From contig CAWIFM010000009.1 of NCBI GenBank assembly GCA_963835525.1, forward strand, positions 615,545 to 679,544: a stretch of 64,000 nt of DNA, given 5' to 3'. A model generated the notes under the pieces. The model made no database searches. It saw only the letters and a program-made list of their open reading frames with translations, and was not told where the DNA came from. Both the position numbers and the translations under genes were made by a program. The stretch is from DASSUW01 sp963835525 (GTDB lineage Bacteria > Actinomycetota > Thermoleophilia > Solirubrobacterales > Solirubrobacteraceae). Of the stretch, positions 37,950-46,444 are shown piece by piece; position 1 is the stretch's first letter; each line of letters opens with the position of its first letter.

Positions 37950-38933
37950 GCCTGCGCTACGCGGTCGTCACGCCCGCGCGCAACGAGCAGCGAGAACCTG
38001 CCGCGGCTCGCCGCCGCGCTCGCGCCCAGGAGCTCGCGCCGGCCGCGTGGGTCGTCGTCGACGACGGCTCCGACGGACGCGACGCCGGAGCTGGTCGAGC
38101 GAGTTCGCCGCGCGCGCATCCGTGGATCGCGGCTGCGCCGCGACGCGCGCCCGAGCCGCGGCGCGCTCGCTCGACGGGCGGCGCGAGGGGCGCGACCTGC
38201 GTGGCCTTCCGCTTCGGCGTCGCGCGCGCTCGCCGGGCCCGTCGACGTCGTCGTCAAGGTCGACGCCGACGTCGTCTTCGACCCGGACTACTTCGAGCGC
38301 GCTGATCGGCCGCTTCGAGGCGGACCCGCAGCTCGGCATCGCCAGCGGCACGTGCTACGAGCTCGAGGACGGCGAGCTGGGTGCGCCGCACGCAAGTCCG
38401 ACACGACGCGTCTGGGGCGCCTCGCGCGCCTACCGCTGGGACTGCCTGGGCGACCTGATGTCGCTCGAGCCGCGGATGGGCTGGGACGGCCTCGACGAGG
38501 TCAAGGTGCAGCTGCGCGGATACCGCGACCGCGACCTTCGTCGATCTCGCCTTCCGCCACCACCGCCCCGAGGGCGGCCGCGAGCCGGCGTCGCTGCACC
38601 AGGGCGACGCCGCTCGGGCGCGCCTCGTGGTACATGGGCTACCGGCCGTCCTACCTCGCCATGCGCTCCCTCTATCGCGCCAAGCAGGATCCCGCGGCGC
38701 TCGCGATGGCCTTGGGGTACCTCGAGGCGGCCGCGCGCCGGCGTCCGCGCTTCCCCGAGCGCGAGGTCCGGCGGGCGCTGCGCGAGCGCCAGCGGCTGCG
38801 CACACGCTTCGCCGCGGCGCGCCCGCGTCCTGACCGGGCTAGAATTTTCCTGCGATCAACAAATGTTGATCGATGCAACAGGTTTGAGGAGTGCCCTGTC
38901 AAGGTATCCGCTGTATCGCCAGTAAGTAGTTAG
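37946..38933 (+). CDS. GT2 glycosyltransferase (frameshifted; 3' end uncertain)
   Basis: It starts at GTG 37946 inside the asnB stop: RYAVVTPARNE, AAWVVVDDGSD, DVVVKVDADVVFDPDYFE (metal-binding DxD), LGIASGTCYELEDGE, VWGASRAYRWDCLGDLMSLE and GWDGLDEVKVQLRGY, then a helical tail WYMGYRPSYLAMRSLYRAKQ. The protein is about 310 residues. Indels are frequent up to about 38600. In the last clean frame it ends at TAG 38931, but the final 30 codons lie in locally AT-rich DNA and do not look like the family, so a stop near 38833 in another frame is possible. Confidence 0.78.
38854..38871. promoter_or_regulatory. AT-rich palindrome GATCAACA-AA-TGTTGATC
   Basis: A perfect 8-bp inverted repeat with a 2-base centre sits in one of the few AT-rich patches of the window, about 265 bases upstream of the beta-helix gene at 39136. 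It looks like a binding site for a dimeric repressor. It overlaps the possible 3' end of the GT2 gene. Confidence 0.4.
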
Positions 38934-39135
38934 TCAGGGGCCAGCGGCCCGCCGAGGACTGGGAGGTCCACGACGGCGGGCGGACCAATCGCTGTCACGA
39001 GGGATCACTTCAGGCTCGAGCTGCTTCGACGGAGCGGGCAGCAAGGCGAGCTTGGAGCGGCTGAACAGTGCCCATCGGCGGGAGGGCGCCGATGGCCCCT
39101 GCGGTCACGCAAAACGAGATCCCTTAGGAGGATCG
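38934..39135 (+). other. Structured gene-free leader before the beta-helix/LamG gene
   Basis: The 202 bases hold no convincing gene. A two-tier hairpin (38947-38981: GCCCGCCG/CGGCGGGC with inner GGAC/GTCC) may end the GT2 transcript. A second hairpin (39072-39095: CCATCGGCG-GGAGGG-CGCCGATGG, 9 bp) lies 31 bases before the Shine-Dalgarno. No known riboswitch consensus was recognised. Confidence 0.4.
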
Positions 39136-41661
39136 ATGCCCTCACGCATCGGGGCGACGCTCCGTGCTGTCGCAGTGCTGATGGTTTCCGTCGTTTCCGT
39201 CCTCGCCGCCGCGGCGTCCGCGCAGGCCGCGACGTTCTATGTGGCGCCGGGTGGCTCGGATTCGGCGGCGTGCTCCTCGTCGGCGCCGTGCGGGTCGTTC
39301 GCGCGGGCATATTCAGTCGCGGCGTCGGGTGACACGGTGGAGATCCGCGCCGGGTCCTACGGCGGGCAGAACTTCAACGTCACGCCCAAGGCGTCGGGGC
39401 CGCATGTCGTGTTCCGGCCGGCGGCCGGCGCGTCGGTGACGGTGGGGTCGATCGACATCACGCGTGGGTCGTACATGGAGTTCCGTGACTTCACGGTCAA
39501 CGCCGCGACTTACAACCGCCAGGAGGCGCAGAACGTCATCTACCGGCGGATCAAGATGCGTCAGTTCTTCATCCGCGGCTCGGATCACATCCAGTATCTG
39601 GACGGCGAGGTCGACGGGCCTGACAGCGCGGCTCAGGAGGGGATGAACTGGATCACCGAGCCGTATCAGTCTTCTGATCCGGCGACGGACATCCTGTTCG
39701 ATTCGATGGACATCCACGACTTCCGCAAGTTCACGTCGGGGGCGCACATCGACTGCATCGGGATCGGCAACGTCAACGGGGTGACGATCCGCAACAGCCG
39801 GATCTGGCAGTGCGCGCACTTCGCGATCATCTTCGGGACCGATCCGTCCGCGCAGTACACGCGCAACCTGCTGATCGAGAACAACTTCATCGACTGCTGC
39901 GATCCGTCCGGCGGCGGCTACTACTCGATCGGGCTCGGTGACGGCGACGGCGTGACGATCCGCCACAACAGCGCCACCTTGGGGTTCGGGTGGCTGAACC
40001 CCAACGGTGACGGCGTCAGAAACGACGTCATCGACTCGAATGTGATCAGCAACAACTCGTCGGCGAACTGCAGCAAGGCGACGTGGCGCTACAACGTCGT
40101 CGCGTCGGGCAGCGCGTGCAACCAGGGGACGGTGGCTCCGACCGGGTTCCGGCAGGAGCCCAACGACCTGCACCTGCGGGCCGGGGCGGCGGCGATCGAC
40201 TTCGGCAACCCCAGCGGCGGCGTGAGCACCGACCTGGACGGCGAGAGCCGCACCGGCAACCGGCCCGACGCCGGCGCCGACGAGGCCAACTCCACCGGCG
40301 GCCCGGTTCCCACCCCGACCCCGACCCCGACACCCACTCCGACCCCGACCCCGACGCCCACGCCGACACCGACTCCGACGCCGACACCGACGCCCACGCC
40401 GACACCGACGCCCACGCCTCCGCCGGGCGGCCTGGTCGGCTCGTGGAACTTCGACGAGGCGAACGGGAACGCGGTGCAGGACGCTTCGGGCGCCGGCAAC
40501 AACGGCACGATCTCCGGCGCCACGCGCGTGGCCGGCCGCTCCAGCGGACGGGCGCTCAGCTTCGACGGCGTCAACGACCGCGTGACGGTGCCCGACTCGG
40601 CGTCGCTGGACCTCACCAACCGCATGACGCTCGAGGCCTGGGTCCGCCCGACCGCGCTCGGGACCGCCTGGCGGACCGTGGCGATGAAGCAGCAGTCGAC
40701 GGACCTCGTCTACGGCCTGTACGCGGGCAACGACGCGGGCGTGCCGACGACGCACTTCTACAACGGCGGTCACACGATGCTGGCCGGCACCAGCGGGCTC
40801 GCGCTCGACGCGTGGACCCATCTGGCCAGCACGTATGACGGGTCGACGCTGCGGCTCTACGTGAACGGGACGCAGGTGGCGTCGCGCGCCATGTCGGGCA
40901 GCGCCGCGGCATCGAGCCAGGCGCTGTACATCGGCGGCAATGCGCTCTGGGGCGAGTACTTCCAGGGCGTGATCGACGAGGTGCGCGTCTACTCCCGAGC
41001 CCTCTCCGCGGCCGAGGTCCTGGCCCGGGCCGCGACGTCCGCGACCGAGGGGCTCGTCGGCTCGTGGGGCTTCGACGAGTCGAGCGGCGCGACGGCGCAG
41101 GACGCGTCGGGCAACGGCAACAACGGCACGATCGCCGGCGCCGCGCGGGTCGCCGGCCGCTCCGGGGGCCGGGCGCTCAACTTCGACGGCCTCGATGACC
41201 GGGTGACCGTGCCGGACTCGGCGTCGCTGGACCTGAGCAACCGGATGACGCTCGAGGCGTGGGTGCGGCCGAGCGCGCTCGGGAGCGCGTGGCGGACCGT
41301 GGCGATCAAGGAGCAGGCCACCGACCTGGTCTACGGCCTGTACGCGGGCAACGACGCCGGCGTGCCGACCACGCACTTCCACAACGGCGGCCACACGATG
41401 CTCTCGGGCACGGGCGCGCTGACACCCGGCGCCTGGACGCATCTGGCCAGCACCTACGACGGCTCGAACCTGCGGCTCTTCGTGAACGGCACGCAGGTGG
41501 CGACCCGTGCCCTGTCGGGCAGCGCGGCGGCATCGAGCCAGGCGCTGTACATCGGTGGCAACGCGCTCTGGGGCGAGTACTTCCAGGGCGTGATCGACGA
41601 CGTGCGCGTCTACTCGCGGGCCCTCACGGGGTCCGAGGTCCAGGCGCGGGCCACGGCCTAG
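39136..41661 (+). CDS. Secreted parallel beta-helix protein with TP-linker and two LamG domains (paralogue 4)
   Basis: It is preceded by a perfect AGGAGG (39126-39131) four bases before ATG 39136. The 841 residues comprise a signal VAVLMVSVVSVLAAAASAQA, a beta-helix (YVAPGGSDSAACSSSAPCGS, GMNWITEPYQSSDPATDILF, GAHIDCIGIGNVNGVTIRN, QCAHFAIIFGTD, DCCDPSGGGYYSIGLGDGDG), a pure Thr-Pro linker, and two LamG domains of about 205 residues. The LamG domains are near-copies of each other (both have DRVTVPDSASLDL, TLEAWVRP, LYAGNDAGVPTTHF and LYIGGNALWGEYFQGVID). The beta-helix is nearly the same as in 27315-29543, which has a single LamG. It is transcribed opposite to the other three paralogues. A role as a secreted glycan-binding or glycan-cleaving protein is inferred. 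Confidence 0.87.
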   Translation: MPSRIGATLRAVAVLMVSVVSVLAAAASAQAATFYVAPGGSDSAACSSSAPCGSFARAYSVAASGDTVEIRAGSYGGQNFNVTPKASGPHVVFRPAAGASVTVGSIDITRGSYMEFRDFTVNAATYNRQEAQNVIYRRIKMRQFFIRGSDHIQYLDGEVDGPDSAAQEGMNWITEPYQSSDPATDILFDSMDIHDFRKFTSGAHIDCIGIGNVNGVTIRNSRIWQCAHFAIIFGTDPSAQYTRNLLIENNFIDCCDPSGGGYYSIGLGDGDGVTIRHNSATLGFGWLNPNGDGVRNDVIDSNVISNNSSANCSKATWRYNVVASGSACNQGTVAPTGFRQEPNDLHLRAGAAAIDFGNPSGGVSTDLDGESRTGNRPDAGADEANSTGGPVPTPTPTPTPTPTPTPTPTPTPTPTPTPTPTPTPTPTPPPGGLVGSWNFDEANGNAVQDASGAGNNGTISGATRVAGRSSGRALSFDGVNDRVTVPDSASLDLTNRMTLEAWVRPTALGTAWRTVAMKQQSTDLVYGLYAGNDAGVPTTHFYNGGHTMLAGTSGLALDAWTHLASTYDGSTLRLYVNGTQVASRAMSGSAAASSQALYIGGNALWGEYFQGVIDEVRVYSRALSAAEVLARAATSATEGLVGSWGFDESSGATAQDASGNGNNGTIAGAARVAGRSGGRALNFDGLDDRVTVPDSASLDLSNRMTLEAWVRPSALGSAWRTVAIKEQATDLVYGLYAGNDAGVPTTHFHNGGHTMLSGTGALTPGAWTHLASTYDGSNLRLFVNGTQVATRALSGSAAASSQALYIGGNALWGEYFQGVIDDVRVYSRALTGSEVQARATA
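40309..40425 (+). repeat. Low-complexity Thr-Pro linker repeat
   Basis: About 19 consecutive Thr-Pro pairs are encoded by CCGACC/CCGACG/CCCACG-type 6-bp units linking the beta-helix to the first LamG domain. The tract is longer and more uniform than the one at 28264-28374. Confidence 0.88.
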
Positions 41662-41676
41662 CCCTCCGAGCCGTGC

Positions 41677-43170
41677 TCAGTGTGCCGCCGCGTGAGAGCG
41701 CGGCGGCACACTCGCGAGCCGCAGCGCCGCGGCGCCGATCCCGAGCACGATGAAGAGCAGGATCGCGACCTGGATGAAGCCGAACGCGTCGAACGTCGTC
41801 ATGCCGATGCCCATCGCGGTGATCGAGGCCGCGAGGCTGGCCAGCAGCCATCCGTAGTCGCTGTCGTCCTTCTTGGACGCCCTGCCGAGGCGGCGCACCG
41901 AGCGGAAGAACAGCCACAGCAGGCCGGCCATCCCCACCCAGCCGGTCTCCAGCAGCCACCCGAGCCACTGGTTGTCGAGGATCGGTGAGTTCCACTTCGG
42001 ATCGCTCCGCTGGGTGATCCGCGTGGCGAAGCCCTGCCCGAAGTGGGGCGTCTTCTTCCACTCCTTGATGCCCGGTCCGAGGTCGGCGAGCCGGTTGCTG
42101 CCGTACGTGCCGGCGCCGGCCTGCTGCTCGGCGATCAGGCCGCCCGTCGGGAAGAACGAGGACTTCAGCGATCCGAGCGTGCCGGGCACGGCCGTGTGGA
42201 CCACGACGAGGAACGGCAGCGCGTACGGCCACAACCGGAACATCACCCTCGGCTTGAGGATCAGCAGCACGATCAGCTCGACCACGAGCATCAGGGTCGC
42301 GGTGCGCGCCACCGTGGTGAGCACGCCGAGCGCGAGGGCGCCCGAAGCGGCCCACCAGATCCAGCCGCGGTAGCGGCGCCCGAGGTAGACGCCGAGCGGC
42401 AGCAGGAGCGCGAGGCTGGCGCCGAGCGCGATCGGATGCTGGGCCGAGCCGAGAGCCCGGAACTCGCCGCCGCGCGCCTCGAGGGTGGTGATGTCGCCCG
42501 CGTAGTCGAGGATCGGGATCAGACGGTCGATGCTGTCGAACGGCGTCAGGCCCGTCCGGCTCTCGATCACGGCCAGCAGCGCCACGATGGCGCCCCCGCC
42601 CACGAGCGCCTTGAGCACGGCGTCGAGGTCGGCGCGCGACCCGATCGAGCTCGAGACGAACAGCAGCACGACGATGAAGCTGCCGAAGAACGTGAGGCCC
42701 TTGATGACCTCCATCTCGATGCCCAGCGAGTGCACCCGCTCGGCGTTCGTGCCGACGGAGAGCAGGAGCGCGAAGGCGACCATGCCGAGTGGGAGCGCGA
42801 GGCCCGACGGCCGGTAGCGGACCTCTCGCTGGACGAGGAGGCAGGCGACCCAGATGATCACCAGGAGCCCGACCATCACGCGGTAGGGCTCCATCTCGAA
42901 CGGCAGCGCGCCCGGGAGCGCGTAGCGCCCGATCGGGATGAAGAGGATCACACCGATGAGCGCCACGAGCAGCGAGCGCCAGCGGAGGAAGAACCGCTGG
43001 GTGAGGATCGCCCACAGCAGCACCGTGACGGCGCCGAGGACGACGACGGGCGCCAGGTCGGCGTACGCGGCGCCGATCAGCGCCGCGCTGCCGAGCAGGA
43101 TCGCCGCGCCGACGCCACGGCCGGGTCCGGCGGCGGCCGGCCGTCCAGCGGAGGCCGGGAACGTGCTCAT
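41677..43170 (-). CDS. O-antigen ligase/polymerase-like (Wzy/WaaL) membrane protein
   Basis: This 497-residue polytopic membrane protein has about 11-12 hydrophobic segments and a large periplasmic-type loop. That loop holds the Wzy_C-like region (TVARTATLMLVVELIVLLIL, then GSNRLADLGPGIKEWKKTPH, FGQGFATRITQ, LDNQWLGWLLETGWVGM), including the common H-x-G-x-G (PHFGQGF) and the Asn-Gln ahead of TM. Such proteins polymerise or ligate lipid-linked glycan at the outer face of the membrane. ATG 43170 overlaps the Wzz-like stop, so the two are coupled. The frame is clean. Confidence 0.85.
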   Translation of the reverse strand: MSTFPASAGRPAAAGPGRGVGAAILLGSAALIGAAYADLAPVVVLGAVTVLLWAILTQRFFLRWRSLLVALIGVILFIPIGRYALPGALPFEMEPYRVMVGLLVIIWVACLLVQREVRYRPSGLALPLGMVAFALLLSVGTNAERVHSLGIEMEVIKGLTFFGSFIVVLLFVSSSIGSRADLDAVLKALVGGGAIVALLAVIESRTGLTPFDSIDRLIPILDYAGDITTLEARGGEFRALGSAQHPIALGASLALLLPLGVYLGRRYRGWIWWAASGALALGVLTTVARTATLMLVVELIVLLILKPRVMFRLWPYALPFLVVVHTAVPGTLGSLKSSFFPTGGLIAEQQAGAGTYGSNRLADLGPGIKEWKKTPHFGQGFATRITQRSDPKWNSPILDNQWLGWLLETGWVGMAGLLWLFFRSVRRLGRASKKDDSDYGWLLASLAASITAMGIGMTTFDAFGFIQVAILLFIVLGIGAAALRLASVPPRSHAAAH

Positions 43171-44024
43171 TCAGCCGTAGGTCGCGCGTACGGTTCCGGC
43201 GGATCGGGCCACAGCTCGTCCTCCGGATCGAGCACGGCGCCATTGCCGTGCCCGTTGGTGGCGACGGGCCACGGGGGGTTCCAGGCGTTGGGCGCCTGCT
43301 CCCGCGAGCTCCGCAGGTTCTCGAGCAGGTAGGCGAGCGCGATCGCGCCGGCGATGCACAGGATCAGCGCGATGACCGAGCCCATGTACGTGCGGCCCTC
43401 GGTGACGCCCGCCGGCATCGGCGGGTTGAGCACCTGGATCCTCACGCGCGCGCCGTCGGCGATGTCGGCCTCGTCCTGCTGCTCGCGCAGATACTGGCGC
43501 AGCGCCTCGATCGAGGCCTCGTTGACCTTGACCGCCATCTCCTGGCTGGGGGCGTGCGTCTCGATCAGCAGCAGCGGCAGCCCGGCGCCCGTCGAAGGGT
43601 TCTGGATCGGGGTGATGAGGATCTGGTCGGGCGCGGTCTGGGGACGGATGAGCGCGCGCACCTGGTCGCTGCGGGCGAGGTACGAGTAGACGACCGCGAG
43701 GTCGGAGAAGCGCTCGGGGGCGGCGTACTCGCGCCGGGTCTTCTCGTCCATCGTCGCGGGGTCGGGCTGCGTGACGGTGGGGTCGGCGCCCGGCAGCAGC
43801 GCGGGCTCCGGGAGCGTGACGCGGCCCCAGGGGAAGCCGGTCTGCGTCACGAACAGCGTCGAGACGCTGCCGAAGGTCTGATCGGAGCGCCACTCGAGCT
43901 TCGGCCCGCCGGAGAACGAGACCGAGAACGAGGCGAGAATGGCCATGACGACGCCGAGGACGACCCCGCCGATGACGATCGCCTTGAAGCGCCAGAGAAC
44001 TTGAATGTGTCGCCGAAGATCCAT
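43167..44024 (-). CDS. Wzz-like chain-length determinant protein
   Basis: This 285-residue protein has the Wzz topology: TM1 near the N-terminus (AIVIGGVVLGVVMAILASF), a long external region with the paired-helix segment (EMAVKVNEASIEALRQYLRE), a Pro-rich stretch before TM2 (RIQVLNPPMPAGVTEGRTYM), then TM2 (GSVIALILCIAGAIALAYLL) and a short cytosolic tail without a kinase domain. It sets polymer length together with Wzy. It starts at ATG 44024, 54 bases after the dyad at 44078, and is the first gene of the Wzz-Wzy operon. Confidence 0.85.
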   Translation of the reverse strand: MDLRRHIQVLWRFKAIVIGGVVLGVVMAILASFSVSFSGGPKLEWRSDQTFGSVSTLFVTQTGFPWGRVTLPEPALLPGADPTVTQPDPATMDEKTRREYAAPERFSDLAVVYSYLARSDQVRALIRPQTAPDQILITPIQNPSTGAGLPLLLIETHAPSQEMAVKVNEASIEALRQYLREQQDEADIADGARVRIQVLNPPMPAGVTEGRTYMGSVIALILCIAGAIALAYLLENLRSSREQAPNAWNPPWPVATNGHGNGAVLDPEDELWPDPPEPYARPTAE

Positions 44025-44077
44025 CCCCGTCGATGCTAGGGCGGGTCCAGGTCCCCGTCAGCGACAGAGGCCCGTTT

Positions 44078-44095
44078 CCTAGACGACCGGCTAGG
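44078..44095. promoter_or_regulatory. 18-bp dyad operator candidate, Wzz/Wzy operon
   Basis: CCTAGACGACCGGCTAGG is the most symmetric copy: CCTAG-A-CG-AC-CG-G-CTAGG reads the same on both strands at 14 of 18 positions. It lies 54 bases upstream of the Wzz-like start and overlaps the stop of the methyltransferase gene (44091-44093). TGCGAC follows, as at 35035. Confidence 0.55.
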
Positions 44096-44843
44096 TGCGA
44101 CCTGCTCGCCCGGCAGGGGTTTGGACGCCGGCGAACTCGAAGAGCTCGCCGCTGCCGTTGACGGACCGGAAGCCGGCGGCCTCCAGATCGCCCAGCGGGA
44201 ACCCCCGGTTGACGATCGCGAGCAGGAGCCGCCGGTCGTGCGCGCGGCCGCTGGCGGCGAGGTTCGCGAGCACCCGCTGCATCAGCGGCCAGTCGAACGA
44301 GTTGTAGATGTAGACGAGCACCGGCTCGGCCGGGAGCTCGTAGGCCGCCGCGTCCTCGCAGCACAGCTCGATGTCCTCGCAGAGCCGCGCGTCGTGGCTG
44401 AAGCGCTCGACGTTGCGGCGGGCCACCTCGTCCAGCTCGGGGCTGAACTCGACGCCGACGATCCGCCGGAACGGATAGAGCGAGGCCAGCAGGACGGCCC
44501 TGCCCTTGCCCGAGCCGAGGTCGACGAAGGTCAGCTCCCCGTCCCCCAGGTCCACGTGCGCGAGGACGCCGTGGAACGCCTCGGGCGTGATCGCCTCGTA
44601 GCGGGTCCCGTGGACCTTGCTGTCGCTCTGGAACTCGAGCTCGTCGAGGCGCACGATCCCGGCGGTGTCGACGCCGTGCTCGCTGTCGAAGGCGAGCTCG
44701 CGGCGCAGCGCCTCGCGGCGCCGCGAGCGCTGGGTGACCATGCGGATCGCCTCGCGGCCGCTCCCGACCAGACCGTGGCGGCGGAGCGCGCGGCGCAGCC
44801 GCCGGGCGAGGTGGGAGGGGCTTCGTGTCCGTGTCGCGGTCAT
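44091..44843 (-). CDS. SAM-dependent methyltransferase, class I
   Basis: This 250-residue soluble protein contains a Rossmann-type SAM-binding motif I (LTFVDLGSGKGRAVLLASLY), a following acidic motif (RIVGVEFSPELDEVARRN) and motif-IV-like VLVYIYNSFDWPLMQRVL. The preceding KVHGTRYEAITPEAF resembles the DOT1/small-methyltransferase group found in glycan loci. The substrate is unknown, probably a sugar or glycan intermediate. It starts at ATG 44843 and diverges from the flippase gene; a palindrome lies in the 98 bases between them. Confidence 0.83.
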   Translation of the reverse strand: MTATRTRSPSHLARRLRRALRRHGLVGSGREAIRMVTQRSRRREALRRELAFDSEHGVDTAGIVRLDELEFQSDSKVHGTRYEAITPEAFHGVLAHVDLGDGELTFVDLGSGKGRAVLLASLYPFRRIVGVEFSPELDEVARRNVERFSHDARLCEDIELCCEDAAAYELPAEPVLVYIYNSFDWPLMQRVLANLAASGRAHDRRLLLAIVNRGFPLGDLEAAGFRSVNGSGELFEFAGVQTPAGRAGRT

Positions 44844-44890
44844 CTCGGACGATCCTATGAGGAATCGCTGAGCGGTGGCAGGGGGCGTTC

Positions 44891-44908
44891 CCTGGCCGGA
44901 TGGCCAGG
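44891..44908. promoter_or_regulatory. 18-bp palindrome CCTGGCCGGATGGCCAGG
   Basis: A perfect inverted repeat (CCTGGCC-GGAT-GGCCAGG, extended by one pair on each side to 44890-44909) lies between the divergent methyltransferase and flippase genes. It has the same length and outer CCT...AGG frame as the 18-bp dyads and matches 12 of 18 positions of the 44078 copy, so it may belong to the same or a related regulator. Confidence 0.35.
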
Positions 44909-44941
44909 GGTTCCGGGCCCGATCGCCGCCATGCTTGGCGC

Positions 44942-46444
44942 ATGAGCACGGAGAGCGTGGCGGCGACGCTGCCGAAGCCCATCGAGGTCCCTGCCTCGGC
45001 GCTGCGCGGCAGCGTCGTCCGCGGCGTGGCCTGGAAGGCGGCTTCGACGGTGTTCGGCCAGCTCTCGCGGCTGCTCGTGGCGGCGATCCTCGCGCACCTG
45101 CTCTCGCCGCACGACTACGGCCTGGCCGCGATGGTCCTGGTCTTCTCCAGCCTCGTGCTGGTCTTCTCCGACCTCGCCTTCGGGCAGGCGCTGATCCAGC
45201 GCCAGACCATCACCGAGGCCGACAAGTCGACGGTGTTCTGGACCAGCGTCGGCGCCGGCGCGTTGCTGACGGTGGCCGGCATCGGCCTCTCCTGGCCGAT
45301 CGCCGCGTTCTACGGCGAGCCGGAGGTCCAGGGTCTGTTCGCGGTGCTCTCGCTCGGCTTCTTCATCGGCTCGCTCGCCGCCACCCAGGCCTCGCTGCTC
45401 ATGCGCGAGATGAACTTCCGCTCGCTCGAGCTGCGGGACATGGGCGCCACGGTCTGCGGCGGCGCGGTCGGCGTCGTCACCGCGCTCAACGGCTTCGGCG
45501 CCTGGGCGATCATCCTCCAGCAGCTGACCGTCACGACGGTCGCCGCCGCGCTGGTGTGGGTCGCCTCCCGCTGGCGGCCGCGCTTCATCTACTCGCTCGC
45601 CAGCCTGCGCGACCTCGGCGGCTACAGCGCCAACGTGCTCGGCTCGCGGCTCCTCTTCTACGCCAACCGCAACCTCGACAACCTGCTGATCGGGCGCTTC
45701 CTCGGCCCGGCCGCGCTCGGCGCCTACGCCGTCTCCTACAACGTGATGATCACGCCGATGAGCCAGATCTCGCTGCCGCTGCAGGAGGTCATGTTCCCGG
45801 CGATGTCGCGCCTGCAGGACCAGCGCGAGAAGCTGCGCACGGCGTGGCTGCGCCTCAACCGGCTCGTGGGCGCGATCACGATCCCCGGCATGCTCGGGCT
45901 GATCGCGGTGGCGCCGGAGTTCGTGGCCGTCGTGCTCGGCCCGAAGTGGGACAGCGCCGTGCCCGTGCTCCAGATCCTCGCGTGGGTGGGCCTGCTGCAG
46001 TCGCTCCAGGGCCTCAACGGCACGATCCTGCGCGCCGTGGATCGCACGAGCACGCTGCTGCGCTACTCGCTCGTCGTGCTCGTGGCGAGCGCGATCGCGT
46101 TCGTCGTCGGCCTGCCATGGGGCGTCGTCGGCGTCGCGACCGCCTACGCCATCTCCTCGACGATCATCGAGCCCTACTACACCTGGCTGACCGCGCGCTC
46201 GATCGACAGCTCGCTGCGCGAGTTCGGGCGCTCGCTCTCCGGCGTCGTCCAGGCCGCGGTCCTCATGCTCGGCGCGGTCCTGCTGGCCAAGGCGGCGCTG
46301 GTCGACGCCGGGCTCGGCGACGCGCCGCGCCTGCTCGCGCTGATCTTCGTGGGGATCGCGATCTACCTGCCGTGCGTCGCCTGGCGCGCGCCCGAGGTCG
46401 TGGCCGAGCTCGACGACCTCCGGCGCCGCGGCCTGCGCGGCTGA
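44942..46444 (+). CDS. Wzx-like polysaccharide flippase (MATE/MVF superfamily)
   Basis: This 500-residue protein has about 12-14 hydrophobic segments: ASTVFGQLSRLLVAAILAHL, SPHDYGLAAMVLVFSSLVLV, DLAFGQALIQRQTITEADKS, FYANRNLDNLLIGRFLGPAA, LGAYAVSYNVMITPMSQISL, QEVMFPAMSRLQDQREKLR and VVLGPKWDSAVPVLQILAW. These are typical of the oligosaccharide flippase family 13-type exporters that move lipid-linked repeat units across the membrane. ATG 44942 is chosen over upstream in-frame codons. With Wzy and Wzz it completes a Wzx/Wzy-type pathway. Its 3' end overlaps the convergent glycosyltransferase by 82 bases. Confidence 0.88.
   Translation: MSTESVAATLPKPIEVPASALRGSVVRGVAWKAASTVFGQLSRLLVAAILAHLLSPHDYGLAAMVLVFSSLVLVFSDLAFGQALIQRQTITEADKSTVFWTSVGAGALLTVAGIGLSWPIAAFYGEPEVQGLFAVLSLGFFIGSLAATQASLLMREMNFRSLELRDMGATVCGGAVGVVTALNGFGAWAIILQQLTVTTVAAALVWVASRWRPRFIYSLASLRDLGGYSANVLGSRLLFYANRNLDNLLIGRFLGPAALGAYAVSYNVMITPMSQISLPLQEVMFPAMSRLQDQREKLRTAWLRLNRLVGAITIPGMLGLIAVAPEFVAVVLGPKWDSAVPVLQILAWVGLLQSLQGLNGTILRAVDRTSTLLRYSLVVLVASAIAFVVGLPWGVVGVATAYAISSTIIEPYYTWLTARSIDSSLREFGRSLSGVVQAAVLMLGAVLLAKAALVDAGLGDAPRLLALIFVGIAIYLPCVAWRAPEVVAELDDLRRRGLRG

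Noticed and set aside
35090..38933. Pseudogene cluster (GT2-AsnB-GT2) by decay
   Set aside because: The catalytic motifs of all three proteins are intact and only single-base indels interrupt them, as in other unlinked blocks; sequencing or assembly error is more likely.
39096..39125. Cyclic-di-GMP (GEMM) riboswitch start (CACGCAAAAC)
   Set aside because: Only the first few bases resemble the consensus, and the Shine-Dalgarno follows immediately, leaving no room for the aptamer.
40309..40425. CRISPR-like or minisatellite array
   Set aside because: The 6-bp periodicity encodes a Thr-Pro linker inside an intact reading frame; there are no spacers.
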